DNA of 64,000 bases from Ornithinimicrobium faecis. Its GTDB lineage: Bacteria; Actinomycetota; Actinomycetes; Actinomycetales; Dermatophilaceae. The stretch is from NCBI RefSeq assembly GCF_023923225.1, contig NZ_CP099489.1, positions 2,046,001-2,110,000 on the forward strand. The letters run 5' to 3'. Positions 17,699 through 26,169 of the stretch are shown here, one piece after another. Each line of letters starts with the position of its first letter. The first letter of the stretch is position 1. The notes below the pieces were generated by a model. It was not told where the DNA came from. It ran no database searches and saw only the letters and a program-made list of their open reading frames with translations. A program made the position numbers and the translations under genes.

Positions 17699-19687
17699 GT
17701 GGAACCTGTCGTCTATCTGGGCGCCGTGCTCGTCGTCGCTGCCCTCGCGCAGTGGCTTGCCTGGGCCCTCAAGATCCCCTCGATCCTGCTCCTGCTGATC
17801 CTCGGCTTCCTCGGCGGCACCCTCGTCAGTCCTGACGAGGTCCTGGGGCGGGATGTCCTCTTCGCCGCAGTGACCCTCGCCGTCGGCGTCATCTTGTTCG
17901 AGGGGAGCCTGACCCTGCGGTTGGCCGACGTGCGTGACCTGGGGAAGCCCGTGCTGCGGCTGTGCTCGGTGACGGTGGTGATCGCCTGGGCCCTCATCAC
18001 CGCTGCCGGCTGGTTGATGGGGCTGGACCCGCAACTGGCGCTGCTGATCGGTGCCATCCTGGTGGTCACCGGCCCGACCGTGATCAACCCGATCCTGCGG
18101 CAGCTGCGCCCGACCCGACGCATCTCCTCACTGTTGCGTTGGGAAGGCATCGTGGTCGACCCGATCGGTGCCATCCTCGCGGTGCTGGTCTATCAGGCGG
18201 TCCTGGTCGGCAACCGCGAGGACGCCCTCGGCACGGCTCTGCTCACCCTGGCGATCTCTGTCGGCGTGGCGCTGCTGTTCACCCTGGTGCTCGCCGTGGT
18301 GGTGGAGTTCGTCATGGTGCGGCACCTGGTGCCCGACTATCTGCATGGCACGCTCTTCCTGGCCGTGGCTGCCGGCGGGCTCGTCGGGTCCAACATGATC
18401 CAGTCGGAGAGCGGCCTGCTGACCGTGACCATTCTGGGCATTGTCCTGGGCAACCGGCGCACGCTGCACCTGGAGCATGTCAAGGAGTTCTATGAACACC
18501 TGCAGGTGCTCCTGGTCGGCGTGCTCTTCGTGATCCTCGCCGGGCGGGTGACGCCGCAGCAGGTGCTGGACAACCTCTGGATGGCGCTCGGCTTCGTGGC
18601 GATGCTGATCCTGATCGTGCGTCCGGTCAGCATCTGGCTGGGGCTGATGGGCACGGAGACGACCCGCAAGGAGCGCCTGCTGATGTCGGGCATGGCTCCG
18701 CGTGGCATCGTCGCGGCGGCTGTGACCAGCATCTTTGCGTTGGAGTTGGAGCATGCCGCCGAGACAGTCACCGGGGAGCGACGTGAGGCGCTGGTCCAGC
18801 TGGCCGAGGAGGCCGAGGCGATGGTGCCGCTGGTCTTCGTGACGATCGTGGTCACGGTGGCCGTCTATGGCCTGGGCGTCGGGCGGCTGGCCGAGCGACT
18901 GGGTCTGGCCACGACGAACCCCCAGGGCGTGGTCTTTGCTGGGTCGCAGGAGTGGGTGCGCCAGGTGGCTGGGGCGCTGGGAGAGCTGGGCGTGCCCACG
19001 ATCCTGGTGAGTCAGGACGCTGGTGAGTTGCGGCGTGCCCGCATGGACGGCGTGCGCACCGAGCGCACCAACATCTTGTCCGACTACGCCATCAACGACC
19101 TCGACCTGGCCGGCATCGGCAGTTTCATCGCCGCGACCGACGACGACGGCACCAACACGAGCGCCGCTCGCGAGTTCACCCACACGCTGGGCCGTGCCAA
19201 CGTCTATCAGGTGCGCCGCGAGGACTCGCTCCAGCCCGAGGACGCGTCGGTCACGAGTGGCATCCCGGAAAGCGCCTCAGCAGTCACCGCCCAGGGCAGG
19301 ACCGCGGCACGCTCGACAGCCACGAAGCAGACCGAGCGCACCAGCAGCTCGCACAAGCTCGCGGCCCGCACCCCGTTCCGGCCTGCCCTGACCTACGCGC
19401 AGTTGGAGGAGCGGGTGGCCAACGGGATGACCGTGCGCCGCACGCAGCTGACCGAGACGTTCACGCTAGTGCACTATCAGGAGCGCAACCCCGACGCCGT
19501 GCTGATGTTCACCCACGACGGCACCAAGGCGAGCGTCCTGACTGAGGAGTCGGACGTCGCGGAGTCTGACGTCACTCTGATCGCGCTCGCCCCGCCTCGC
19601 GAGACCGGCCGTGGCAGGGCAAGGGAGACCGGCGGCGGCAGGGCAAGGGACACCGGCGGCGGCAGGGCAAGGGACGAGGCGTCCTGA
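17699..19687 (+). CDS. Cation:proton antiporter with C-terminal TrkA-N-like domain
   Basis: A 662-residue CPA1/NhaP-type antiporter with about 12 membrane segments over residues 1-410, including VVTGPTVINPILRQL and the WEGIVVDPIGA motif with the carrier acid. A Rossmann-like regulatory domain (VVFAGSQEWVRQ, about 415-520) follows, and then a second small domain. I chose the GTG that has AGGGAG 6 nt upstream over the ATG at 17693, which overlaps that site. The extreme C-terminus repeats the pattern RxTGGGRAR three times, a low-complexity tail encoded by tandem DNA. Confidence 0.9.
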   Translation: MEPVVYLGAVLVVAALAQWLAWALKIPSILLLLILGFLGGTLVSPDEVLGRDVLFAAVTLAVGVILFEGSLTLRLADVRDLGKPVLRLCSVTVVIAWALITAAGWLMGLDPQLALLIGAILVVTGPTVINPILRQLRPTRRISSLLRWEGIVVDPIGAILAVLVYQAVLVGNREDALGTALLTLAISVGVALLFTLVLAVVVEFVMVRHLVPDYLHGTLFLAVAAGGLVGSNMIQSESGLLTVTILGIVLGNRRTLHLEHVKEFYEHLQVLLVGVLFVILAGRVTPQQVLDNLWMALGFVAMLILIVRPVSIWLGLMGTETTRKERLLMSGMAPRGIVAAAVTSIFALELEHAAETVTGERREALVQLAEEAEAMVPLVFVTIVVTVAVYGLGVGRLAERLGLATTNPQGVVFAGSQEWVRQVAGALGELGVPTILVSQDAGELRRARMDGVRTERTNILSDYAINDLDLAGIGSFIAATDDDGTNTSAAREFTHTLGRANVYQVRREDSLQPEDASVTSGIPESASAVTAQGRTAARSTATKQTERTSSSHKLAARTPFRPALTYAQLEERVANGMTVRRTQLTETFTLVHYQERNPDAVLMFTHDGTKASVLTEESDVAESDVTLIALAPPRETGRGRARETGGGRARDTGGGRARDEAS

Positions 19688-19725
19688 CCTCGACACGACG
19701 AGTCGTCCTGACCTCGACGGTTGGT

Positions 19726-19765
19726 GAGTGCGTTGACCGCCCCCATAGGGGCGTTGAGTGCACTC
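19726..19765. repeat. GAGTGC...GCACTC hairpin, copy 1
   Basis: An imperfect palindrome running from GAGTGCG to GCACTC around an inner stem CGCCCC/GGGGCG. A related hairpin lies on the other side of the AbiEi/DUF559 gene (20828-20867), so this gene is bracketed by two copies. It lies in the convergent gap with the antiporter gene and may also terminate transcription. Confidence 0.5.
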
Positions 19766-19796
19766 GCGAGTGGGTGGTGGACACTGTCACCCGTCG

Positions 19797-20735
19797 TCAC
19801 TGCACCGCGACGTTGTCTTTCAGCGGGCAGTCCTTGGAACAGGGGCGCGGTGTGCCTGTCCAGCCACGGTGGCGCAGCGTCTTTGCGAGATCTGCAGCGG
19901 TGTCACAGGGGTCGTCGCTGACGTCCCACCAGGTCACTCGCACTGAGAGCCCGCCTTCGGCGCTGGTCTTGCGGTCTCGGCGGCGGTCGCTGCGGAATCG
20001 GTCGCCCGCGTGCCAGAGCATGCCGTCGACTTCGACGACGAGCCGAAAGTCGTCGTTGACGAAGTCCACCCGCCCGTGCTCCTTCTGGACCTGAAGGCTG
20101 AACTCGGGCAGACCGTGTGCCCGCACGACCCGTTGCAGGAAGCGGTGCTCGGCCAGCGACTCGATGCCGTCTCCGATGTCACCCAGCACGAGACGAAGGT
20201 CGGCACGGCGCAGGTGTGCCCGTCGACTGCTCAGCTCAGCGATGAGATCCTCAGCCGTGGTGAACTCCTGCTGGCAGACCTTGGCGCACAACGCGATCAC
20301 ATCATCCATCGGGATGCCCGGTCGGTCCGCGACGTCGATGACGGCATGTGCGACCGAGACCACTCGCAGTCCCTTGACGATGTAGGTCTTGTTGGGCATC
20401 GCTCGCACGCGGACGACGCGAGCCCCAGAACACGAGGCACTGCGCCGGTTGGGGACCAGAATGTGCAGGCGGCCGCCCTTCTTCTCCAACCCATAGACAG
20501 CCAGGGCCGAGAAGCCTCCCAGGACGGCCGGCAGCCCGATGCTGGCCAGGGCAGCAGCGGCTCGAGTCTCCCAACTCAACGAGCCGGAGTTGGTGAGATA
20601 GACACCGCGATACACCCGTTGCCAACGTCCAGTCCGGACCCGATGTGCAATGGCCTTGAGTGTCAGGCCCCGCCGGCGAGCCAACGCCGTCGTCATGATC
20701 CCGTAGCACTGGAGCAGTGTCTCGTCGTGATCCAT
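19797..20735 (-). CDS. AbiEi-antitoxin-like and DUF559 endonuclease-fold protein
   Basis: A 312-residue protein. The N-terminal 60 residues (GLTLKAIAHRVRTGRWQRV, then YRGVYL) are the winged-helix type seen in AbiEi antitoxins. The middle (LGGFSALAVYGLE) continues that family. The C-terminal third (FLQRVVRAHGLPE, then VDFVNDDFRLVVEVDGMLWH) is the DUF559 Vsr/PD-(D/E)xK fold with its Asp and ExD residues. Such proteins are common single genes in actinobacteria with unproved function. No AbiEii partner is adjacent, so it is not a complete AbiE pair. Confidence 0.88.
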   Translation of the reverse strand: MDHDETLLQCYGIMTTALARRRGLTLKAIAHRVRTGRWQRVYRGVYLTNSGSLSWETRAAAALASIGLPAVLGGFSALAVYGLEKKGGRLHILVPNRRSASCSGARVVRVRAMPNKTYIVKGLRVVSVAHAVIDVADRPGIPMDDVIALCAKVCQQEFTTAEDLIAELSSRRAHLRRADLRLVLGDIGDGIESLAEHRFLQRVVRAHGLPEFSLQVQKEHGRVDFVNDDFRLVVEVDGMLWHAGDRFRSDRRRDRKTSAEGGLSVRVTWWDVSDDPCDTAADLAKTLRHRGWTGTPRPCSKDCPLKDNVAVQ

Positions 20736-20827
20736 CGAGTGAGACTGCCAGCATCGGCGCGCTTCGCGCGGTCTTCATCCACAGGCTCGACATCTGGCCG
20801 ACCCACAGGGTGGGCTCATGTCGTCGC

Positions 20828-20867
20828 GAGTGCGCGCAACGCCCTGATGGGGGCGGTGGGCGCACTC
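20828..20867. repeat. GAGTGC...GCACTC hairpin, copy 2
   Basis: The partner of the 19726-19765 hairpin: GAGTGCGCGC at one end and GCGCACTC at the other, with a central GCCC/GGGC stem. It lies about 90 bp upstream of the AbiEi/DUF559 start and runs into a tandem array. Confidence 0.5.
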
Positions 20868-20948
20868 ACGAGCCCGACCGCGACGAGCGCGCACTCACGA
20901 GCCCGACCGCGACGAGCGCGCACTCACGAGCCCGACCGCGACGAGCGG
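20862..20948. repeat. Three tandem copies of a 29-bp repeat
   Basis: Units at 20862-20890, 20891-20919 and 20920-20948 read GCACTCACGAGCCCGACCGC followed by GACGAGCGC; the last unit differs only at its final base. The unit begins inside the right arm of the hairpin. It is intergenic, between the AbiEi/DUF559 promoter and the 3' end of the phosphodiesterase gene. Confidence 0.9.
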
Positions 20949-20991
20949 GCGTGTTGTCTTGGTCAGTTCATCGGGCGGCCGGCAGGCAGTC

Positions 20992-21771
20992 TCAGAACCA
21001 CTGGTCCCGCTCGGTCAGCACCGCCTTGAGCACGTCGGCCCGGTCGCTCACCAGCCCGTCGACGCCGAGGTCCAGGAGGCGGTGCATCTCGTCAGCGTCG
21101 TTGATGGTCCAGACATGCACGAACTTGCCTGCCTCGTGGGCAGCGGCGACGGTCTGCTCCGTCACCACACGGATTCCCCGGAAGGCGACCGGCACCTGGA
21201 GACCGTCGGCGTCGCGCAACGCGGTCGTCACCTGCTTGCCGCGCCGACGAGGGCCGGATTGGGCGGCCAACCGGAAGCGGGCGGTGACGCCCTGCCCCGC
21301 AGAGGTCACCACTGGCCTGGTGAGGCGGCGCAGGGCCTCCCGCCGCCGGGCATCGGAGAAGGACGTGACGCAGACGCGGTCGTGGGCTCGCGCACGCTCG
21401 ATGACCCGCACGAGGGGCCCGATGGCCCCGGCGGACTTGATGTCGATGTTGAACCGTGCCTCCGGCCAGGTGTCGAGCATGACCTCCAGCCGAGGGATCT
21501 CCTCCACACCACCGATGCGGGCCTGCGAGACCTGCGCCCACGGCATACGGGGGATCAGTCCCTGGCCGTCGGTCACCCGGTCCAGGCTCTCGTCGTGGAA
21601 AGCCACGAGCACCCCGTCGGAGGTGGCGTGCACGTCCGTCTCGAGGTAGCGGAACCCGAGGTCGATGGCCGACTGGAAGGCCGTCATCGAGTTCTCCCAC
21701 CCGTCGCGGTTGAACCCCCGGTGAGCCAGGGGGATGGGGCCGGGGTGGTCGAGATAGGCGGTTCGGGTCAC
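20992..21771 (-). CDS. Glycerophosphodiester phosphodiesterase
   Basis: A 259-residue GDPD-family enzyme that splits glycerophosphodiesters to glycerol-3-phosphate and an alcohol. The TIM-barrel catalytic residues are visible: LAHRGFNRDGWENS (His-Arg and Glu-Asn), ETDVHATSDGVLVAFHD (Glu-x-Asp and His) and, near the end, VHVWTINDADEM. I chose the GTG at 21771 because a TAGCGT hexamer ends 7 nt before it, a leaderless arrangement repeated elsewhere in the window. An upstream in-frame GTG at 21810 adds 13 residues without support. Confidence 0.88.
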   Translation of the reverse strand: MTRTAYLDHPGPIPLAHRGFNRDGWENSMTAFQSAIDLGFRYLETDVHATSDGVLVAFHDESLDRVTDGQGLIPRMPWAQVSQARIGGVEEIPRLEVMLDTWPEARFNIDIKSAGAIGPLVRVIERARAHDRVCVTSFSDARRREALRRLTRPVVTSAGQGVTARFRLAAQSGPRRRGKQVTTALRDADGLQVPVAFRGIRVVTEQTVAAAHEAGKFVHVWTINDADEMHRLLDLGVDGLVSDRADVLKAVLTERDQWF

Positions 21772-21839
21772 GTTCCTGACGCTACCGACTGCGGGCGTAT
21801 GCCGTGGCACCGGACTGTTGACTGAGTCACCGGGCAGGA

Positions 21840-21961
21840 GCGTGCGAGACCTCTATGAAGTTGCGGGAAAGGCGTACGAGACCTCTATGAAGTTGCGGGG
21901 AAGGCGTACGAGACCTCTATGAAGTTGCGGGAAAGGCGTACGAGACCTTTACGAAAATTGG
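21840..21961. repeat. 32-bp tandem repeat 3' of murA
   Basis: Three units of 32 bp (21840-21871, 21872-21903, 21904-21935) and one degenerate partial unit. In the sense of the murA gene each reads CTTCATAGAGGTCTCGTACG plus flanks. A related element with the same 32-bp period follows the stop of the porphyrinogen oxidase gene at 32850. The array starts immediately after the murA stop codon. Confidence 0.85.
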
Positions 21962-23491
21962 TCAGATGTCGCGGAAGGTCTGGATGTCGGCGCCGAGGTT
22001 GTTCAGCCGGGCGGCGAGGTCCTCATAGCCCCGGTGGATGACATAGACGTTGCGCAGCACGGACTCGCCGGGGGCGGCGAGCATGGCCAGCAGGATCACG
22101 ACACCGGGGCGCAGTGCGGGCGGGCACATGATCTCGCCGGCGCGCCACTTGGTCGGGCCCTCGACCATCACCCGGTGCGGGTCCATCAGGTGCACCTTGG
22201 CGCCGAGGGTGGACAGCTCCGTCAGATAGATCGCGCGGTTCTCATAGACCCAGTCGTGGATCAGAGTCGACCCCTCGGCGCACGCCGCGATGATCGCGAA
22301 GAACGGGAGGTTGTCGATGTTGAGGCCTGGGAAGGGCAGCGGGTGGATCTTGTCCATCGCGGCCTTCAACGGTCCGGGGATGGTGCGCAGGTCGACCAGG
22401 CGGGTGTGCCCGTTGGCGGACGTGTATTCCTCGGAGAGCTCATAGCGCAGACCCATCGTGTCGAGCACAGCCAACTCGATCTCCATGAACTCGATCGGCA
22501 CCCGCTTGATGGTGATCTCGCTGCCGGTGACCACGCCAGCGGCGAGCAGGCTCATCGCCTCGATCGGGTCCTCCGAGGGGGAGTACTCGATCTCCTGGTT
22601 GATCTCCGCGACCCCCGTGATGGTCAGCGTCGTGGTGCCCAGGCCCTCGATCTGCACGCCCAGTTGCTGCAGGAAGACGCAGAGGTCCTGAACCATGTAG
22701 TTGGAGGAGGCATTGCGGATGACTGTGGTGCCGGGGTGCCGGGCGGCGGCGAGCAGGACGTTCTCGGTCACCGTGTCGCCACGCTCGGTGAGCACGATCG
22801 GCCGGGTCGGGCGACGGTCGGCGTCGACGGTGACGTGATAGCTGCCCATGGTGGCGGTCACGTCGATGCCGAAGTGGCGCAGCGCGACCATGTGCGGCTC
22901 GACCGTGCGGGTGCCCAGGTCGCAGCCGCCGGCATACGGCAGCTCAAACTCGTCCAGCTCGTGCATCAGTGGGCCGAGGAACATGATGATGGTGCGTGTG
23001 CGCCGTGCGGCGGCCTCGTCCATGGAGTCCAGGTCGATGGTGGCAGGTGGGACGATCTCAAGGTCGGAGGAGTCGGCCAGCCACCGGATCTTGAACCCGA
23101 TGCTGGTCAGCACCTCGACGATGCGGTTGACCTCCTCGATGCGGGCCAGGTTGCGCAGCGTGGTCTTGCCCTTGTTGAGCAGAGAGGCGCACAGGAGCGC
23201 GACCGCAGCGTTCTTTGACGTGCGCACGTCAATCTCGCCGGAGAGACGCTTGCCGCCATTGATCCGCAGGTTCTGGGGAAGCGCGCTGCCGACGGACACG
23301 ATCTCGGAGTCGAGGCTCTCGCCGATGCGCGCCAGCATCTCCAGGGAGAGGTTCTGCTTGCCCTGCTCGATGCGGGCGACCGCGGACTGGCTCGTGTTGA
23401 GCAGCCCCGCCAGCTCGGCCTGAGTCAGATTCTTGTGACGGCGGGCGTCACGGATCAGGGCGCCGACGCGGGACAGGTAGCTCTCGGTCAT
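21962..23491 (-). CDS. XRE-type HTH domain fused to MurA-like enolpyruvyl transferase
   Basis: A 509-residue fusion. Residues 10-65 form an XRE helix-turn-helix (LTQAELAGLLNTSQSAVARI). From about 75 to the end is an EPSP-synthase/MurA fold: KNAAVALLCASLL near the start and GGCDLGTRTVEPH with the reactive Cys in the position of MurA Cys115. So the enzyme part looks catalytically competent and would transfer enolpyruvate to UDP-GlcNAc. The HTH may bind DNA, possibly its own promoter. The ATG lies 7 nt after TACAGT, fitting a leaderless transcript. Confidence 0.88.
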   Translation of the reverse strand: MTESYLSRVGALIRDARRHKNLTQAELAGLLNTSQSAVARIEQGKQNLSLEMLARIGESLDSEIVSVGSALPQNLRINGGKRLSGEIDVRTSKNAAVALLCASLLNKGKTTLRNLARIEEVNRIVEVLTSIGFKIRWLADSSDLEIVPPATIDLDSMDEAAARRTRTIIMFLGPLMHELDEFELPYAGGCDLGTRTVEPHMVALRHFGIDVTATMGSYHVTVDADRRPTRPIVLTERGDTVTENVLLAAARHPGTTVIRNASSNYMVQDLCVFLQQLGVQIEGLGTTTLTITGVAEINQEIEYSPSEDPIEAMSLLAAGVVTGSEITIKRVPIEFMEIELAVLDTMGLRYELSEEYTSANGHTRLVDLRTIPGPLKAAMDKIHPLPFPGLNIDNLPFFAIIAACAEGSTLIHDWVYENRAIYLTELSTLGAKVHLMDPHRVMVEGPTKWRAGEIMCPPALRPGVVILLAMLAAPGESVLRNVYVIHRGYEDLAARLNNLGADIQTFRDI

Positions 23492-23498
23492 GGGTTCC

Positions 23499-23518
23499 AC
23501 TGTAGATCACATATGAGA
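23499..23518 (-). promoter_or_regulatory. Putative leaderless promoter and operator of the HTH-MurA gene
   Basis: On the minus strand TACAGT lies 7 nt before the ATG, the spacing of a leaderless -10 box. Directly upstream, 23507-23518 is the near-palindrome TCACATATGAGA (one mismatch pair). A palindrome against the -10 region suits autoregulation by the protein's own HTH domain; this is inference. Confidence 0.45.
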
Positions 23519-23564
23519 TAAGAACGCGCCGACACGGGGTGAGGGCTACTGGCGGGTAGGAATC

Positions 23565-24866
23565 TCAGTCGGTGGCGTCCTCGCTCGCGTGGAGGGCCTC
23601 CACCACGAGTGGGGTGACCAGCTCGCGCTGCCACTGGCGAGCGCCGTGCTCAGTCAGCGCCGCGTCCACGGCCTCTGCATCGGTCGTCTCCGGTGGAGTC
23701 CACAGCACCCTGCGCAGTGTCTCTGGCGTCAGCAGGTTCTCCACCGGGACCTTGACCTCCTCGGAGAGCTCGCTCATCGAGGTGCGGGCGCTGGCCAACC
23801 GGGCGGCCGCCACCGGGTCGCGGTCGGCCCAGGCCCTGGCCGGAGGCGGTGCGTCGCTGCGGCGGGACAGGTCCGGGAGCTCATCGTCGGTGAGGGCCCC
23901 GGCCTCGCGGATCGCCTCCAGCCACTGCTGCTGATAACGCTGCAGACCCTGCTGAGCCCGGCGCTGTCGCGAGCGACCCGACTCCACGGAGCGCCCTGAG
24001 GTCAGCGAGGCCGGCTTCTCGGGCTGGCGCACGGCGAGGTCGACGAGGGTCGCATCGGGCAGGATCCGGCCGGGAGCCACGTCCCGTTGCTGGGCGATCT
24101 GGTCGCGGACGGTCCAGAGGGCGCGGACATGGGCGGCGATGCGACGGTTGCGGACCTTGTGCATGCCAGAGGTGCGGCGCCACGGGTCCTCACGTGGGGC
24201 GCGGGCGGTGAACTCGACCTCGGCGGCGAACTCCTGGGCGGCCCAGTCCTGCTTGCCCTGGGCGGTGAGGTCGGCCTCGACCGCGTCACGCAACTCCACC
24301 AGCAGCTCGACGTCGAGGGCGGCATAGAGCAGCCAGGGCTCGGGCAGGGGGCGGGTGGACCAGTCGACGGCCGAGTGTTCCTTGGCCAGGCTGACCCCGA
24401 GATAGTGCTCCAGCACCGCTGCCAGCCCGACCTTGGGCAGACCGGCGAGCCTGGCGCCCAGCTCGGTGTCGAAAAGGGTGGGCGGGCGCAGGCCGACCTC
24501 GGCCAGGCAGGGGATGTCCTGGGTGGCGGCGTGCAGCACCCACTGCGCGTCGGACAGTGCGTCCTGCACGGCGCTCAGGTCGGGCAGGGCGATCGGGTCG
24601 ATCAGGAAGGTGCCGGCCTCGTGACGACGCAACTGCACGAGATAGGCACGCTGGCCATAGCGATAGCCCGATGCGCGCTCGGCGTCCACGGCCACCGGGC
24701 CAGCGCCCCCGGCGAGGGCGGTCACCACGTCGGCGAGCGCCTGCTTGTCACCGACGACGGGCGGGACGCCGTCGGCTGGTGCTGTGAGCTGCTCGTAGGA
24801 GGGGGTCTCGGAGTCCTCCGCGTCGGTGGCTCCCCGGTCGGCTGTTGTTTCGTCGGTGTCCGTCAT
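23565..24866 (-). CDS. Ribonuclease D-like 3'-5' exonuclease with HRDC domain
   Basis: A 433-residue DEDD exonuclease. Exo I is AVDAERASGYRYGQRAYLVQ (Asp and Glu), Exo II WVLHAATQDIPCL and Exo III LLYAALDVELLVEL. An HRDC domain lies at about 225-300 and a second helical part follows. The family trims tRNA and other RNAs. The neighbourhood DUF3000-hemE upstream is the usual actinobacterial arrangement. Confidence 0.9.
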   Translation of the reverse strand: MTDTDETTADRGATDAEDSETPSYEQLTAPADGVPPVVGDKQALADVVTALAGGAGPVAVDAERASGYRYGQRAYLVQLRRHEAGTFLIDPIALPDLSAVQDALSDAQWVLHAATQDIPCLAEVGLRPPTLFDTELGARLAGLPKVGLAAVLEHYLGVSLAKEHSAVDWSTRPLPEPWLLYAALDVELLVELRDAVEADLTAQGKQDWAAQEFAAEVEFTARAPREDPWRRTSGMHKVRNRRIAAHVRALWTVRDQIAQQRDVAPGRILPDATLVDLAVRQPEKPASLTSGRSVESGRSRQRRAQQGLQRYQQQWLEAIREAGALTDDELPDLSRRSDAPPPARAWADRDPVAAARLASARTSMSELSEEVKVPVENLLTPETLRRVLWTPPETTDAEAVDAALTEHGARQWQRELVTPLVVEALHASEDATD

Positions 24867-24878
24867 CGCCTCTGGACC

Positions 24879-25526
24879 CTACCGGCGCTGGGGGAGGGCA
24901 ACGACACCCTCGGGCAGCGGCGGCAGGCCAGCGATGGTGCACAACAGGTCGCCCCAGGCCTGGAGGTGGTCATCGATCTGGTGGCCATCGAGCGGGGTCC
25001 ACGAGGCGCGGATCTCCATCTCGACGGTCGGCTCACGGTCGGAGAGCGCCCCGAAGCTCTCGCTCAGCACGCACGTGACGGCGCCAGCCTCGGCTGCCCA
25101 GGTCAGGCCCCGGTGCTCCAGCGCGTCGGTTAGCCAGGACCAGCCCACGCGCCCGACATACGGGTCGTGGCCGACCTCGGGCTCAACGGCTGCCTTGGCA
25201 TACGTGACCACGCGCCACGCGCCCTCCCACGGCTCGGGCTCGTCCGGGTCGTGGAGCAGGACGAAGCGGCCGGTCGCGATCGGCTCGTCGTCGGCGTTGC
25301 GACTGGGGATCACTTCACCAGCGAGGGCGAGGGCGGACGGTGCCAGGCGCGTGGGGGCCGGGACCTCCTCGATCAGGACCTCCGGGCGCAGCGCTGCTGC
25401 GTGCACGGACGCCAACGCCTCAGCGAAGGTCGATTCGTCGCGCACGCTCTCACCTCCGGACGCCTTGCGCGGCCGGGACTGGATGCGGCTCACCACGTCG
25501 TTCAGCGTAGGCGCGCCCACCGACAT
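24879..25526 (-). CDS. DUF3000 family protein
   Basis: A 215-residue soluble protein conserved in actinobacteria and usually encoded between hemE and the RNase D gene; function unknown. Recognisable stretches are DPDEPEPWEGAWRVVTYAKA, then VGWSWLTDALE and ASWTPLDGHQIDDHLQAW. I used the ATG at 25526; no clear ribosome site precedes it, so a nearby upstream start is possible. The orphan precursor gene sits 85 bp upstream on the same strand, between this gene and hemE. Confidence 0.85.
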   Translation of the reverse strand: MSVGAPTLNDVVSRIQSRPRKASGGESVRDESTFAEALASVHAAALRPEVLIEEVPAPTRLAPSALALAGEVIPSRNADDEPIATGRFVLLHDPDEPEPWEGAWRVVTYAKAAVEPEVGHDPYVGRVGWSWLTDALEHRGLTWAAEAGAVTCVLSESFGALSDREPTVEMEIRASWTPLDGHQIDDHLQAWGDLLCTIAGLPPLPEGVVALPQRR

Positions 25527-25611
25527 GTCGTGGCAGGCCACGCCGAGCACGGGCAGAGCAGTGCGTGCGGGAGTTGGGCCTTCAGACACTGTGAGGCGGC
25601 GTGATGTGACC

Positions 25612-25989
25612 TCAGCCGCAGCAGCAGCAGGGGCAGCAGCAGCAATACATGCCTCCGGCGAGCTCGGCGAGCTCGCCGAGGTCCAGCTCGGAGGTGTCCA
25701 CCTGTGGGGTCTGCGGCATGTGGAACTCGAACCGGCCGGTCTGCAGCCCCTGCTCGTAGAGGCCGAGCTGAACTTCGAGGCTGCCCTGCTGGTCGCTGGC
25801 CTGGCTCGGCTCGGGGTTGCGGACCATGATGATCTGGGCCTCCGCGGGCAACTCGAGCCCCGCCTCCGCGAGAGCTGCTCGACTGTCGTTCTCCAGGCGC
25901 GCCGCATACTCCGCATCGGACCAGCTGGTGATCAAGGCGTTGGTGTAGGCATCAGTGAATTGTGCTGCCTGCGCTTCGGTCAGTGCCAT
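25612..25989 (-). CDS. Orphan NHLP-type precursor peptide E (core CCCCPCCCCG)
   Basis: A 125-residue precursor clearly homologous to peptides C and D but 8 kb from the last cluster gene. The leader is FTDAYTNALITSWSDAEYA and NDSRAALAEAGLELP; the middle YEQGLQTGRFEFHMPQTPQ; it ends ELAELAGGMYCCCCPCCCCG. The ATG is preceded by GGGAGAACC. No biosynthetic gene lies beside it, so it must use the 6-17 kb enzymes in trans, if expressed. Its presence between DUF3000 and hemE breaks an otherwise conserved pair, so it arrived there by duplication or insertion. Confidence 0.93.
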   Translation of the reverse strand: MALTEAQAAQFTDAYTNALITSWSDAEYAARLENDSRAALAEAGLELPAEAQIIMVRNPEPSQASDQQGSLEVQLGLYEQGLQTGRFEFHMPQTPQVDTSELDLGELAELAGGMYCCCCPCCCCG

Positions 25990-26062
25990 GGGTTCTCCCC
26001 TGTCGTCTGTTGTCGTGCTTGCAGCATCGCGACGACCCGACGTAGCAGGGAACCGCGCGACC

Positions 26063-26100
26063 TGCTGAGCTGTGACGTAACTGTGGCTCCAGGTGGCGTA
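26063..26100. promoter_or_regulatory. Conserved upstream element of orphan precursor E
   Basis: TGCTGAG followed by ACGTA exactly 12 bases after its first base and GCGTA 21 bases later, the same phasing as upstream of precursors C and D. It starts 74 bp upstream of the precursor ATG and lies in the gap shared with hemE. This links control of the orphan to the main cluster. Confidence 0.5.
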
Positions 26101-26169
26101 GTCACCGCCCGTGGTGGCGCGTACGGCTGGATGCCGGATACCTAGCCCGGCGTGGCAGGATCGGACAGC

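Noticed and set aside
19797..20735. AbiE toxin-antitoxin system
   Set aside because: Only the AbiEi-like domain is present, fused to DUF559; no AbiEii nucleotidyltransferase lies beside it.
20862..20948. Possible CRISPR array
   Set aside because: The 29-bp units are directly adjacent with no spacers, so this is a plain tandem repeat, and no cas genes are present.
21840..21961. Possible CRISPR array of 32-bp units
   Set aside because: The units abut each other and carry no variable spacers.
25612..25989. Reading the CCCCPCCCCG tail as a low-complexity translation artefact
   Set aside because: The upstream 110 residues align with four other precursors, a ribosome site is present, and the same core occurs in independent genes.
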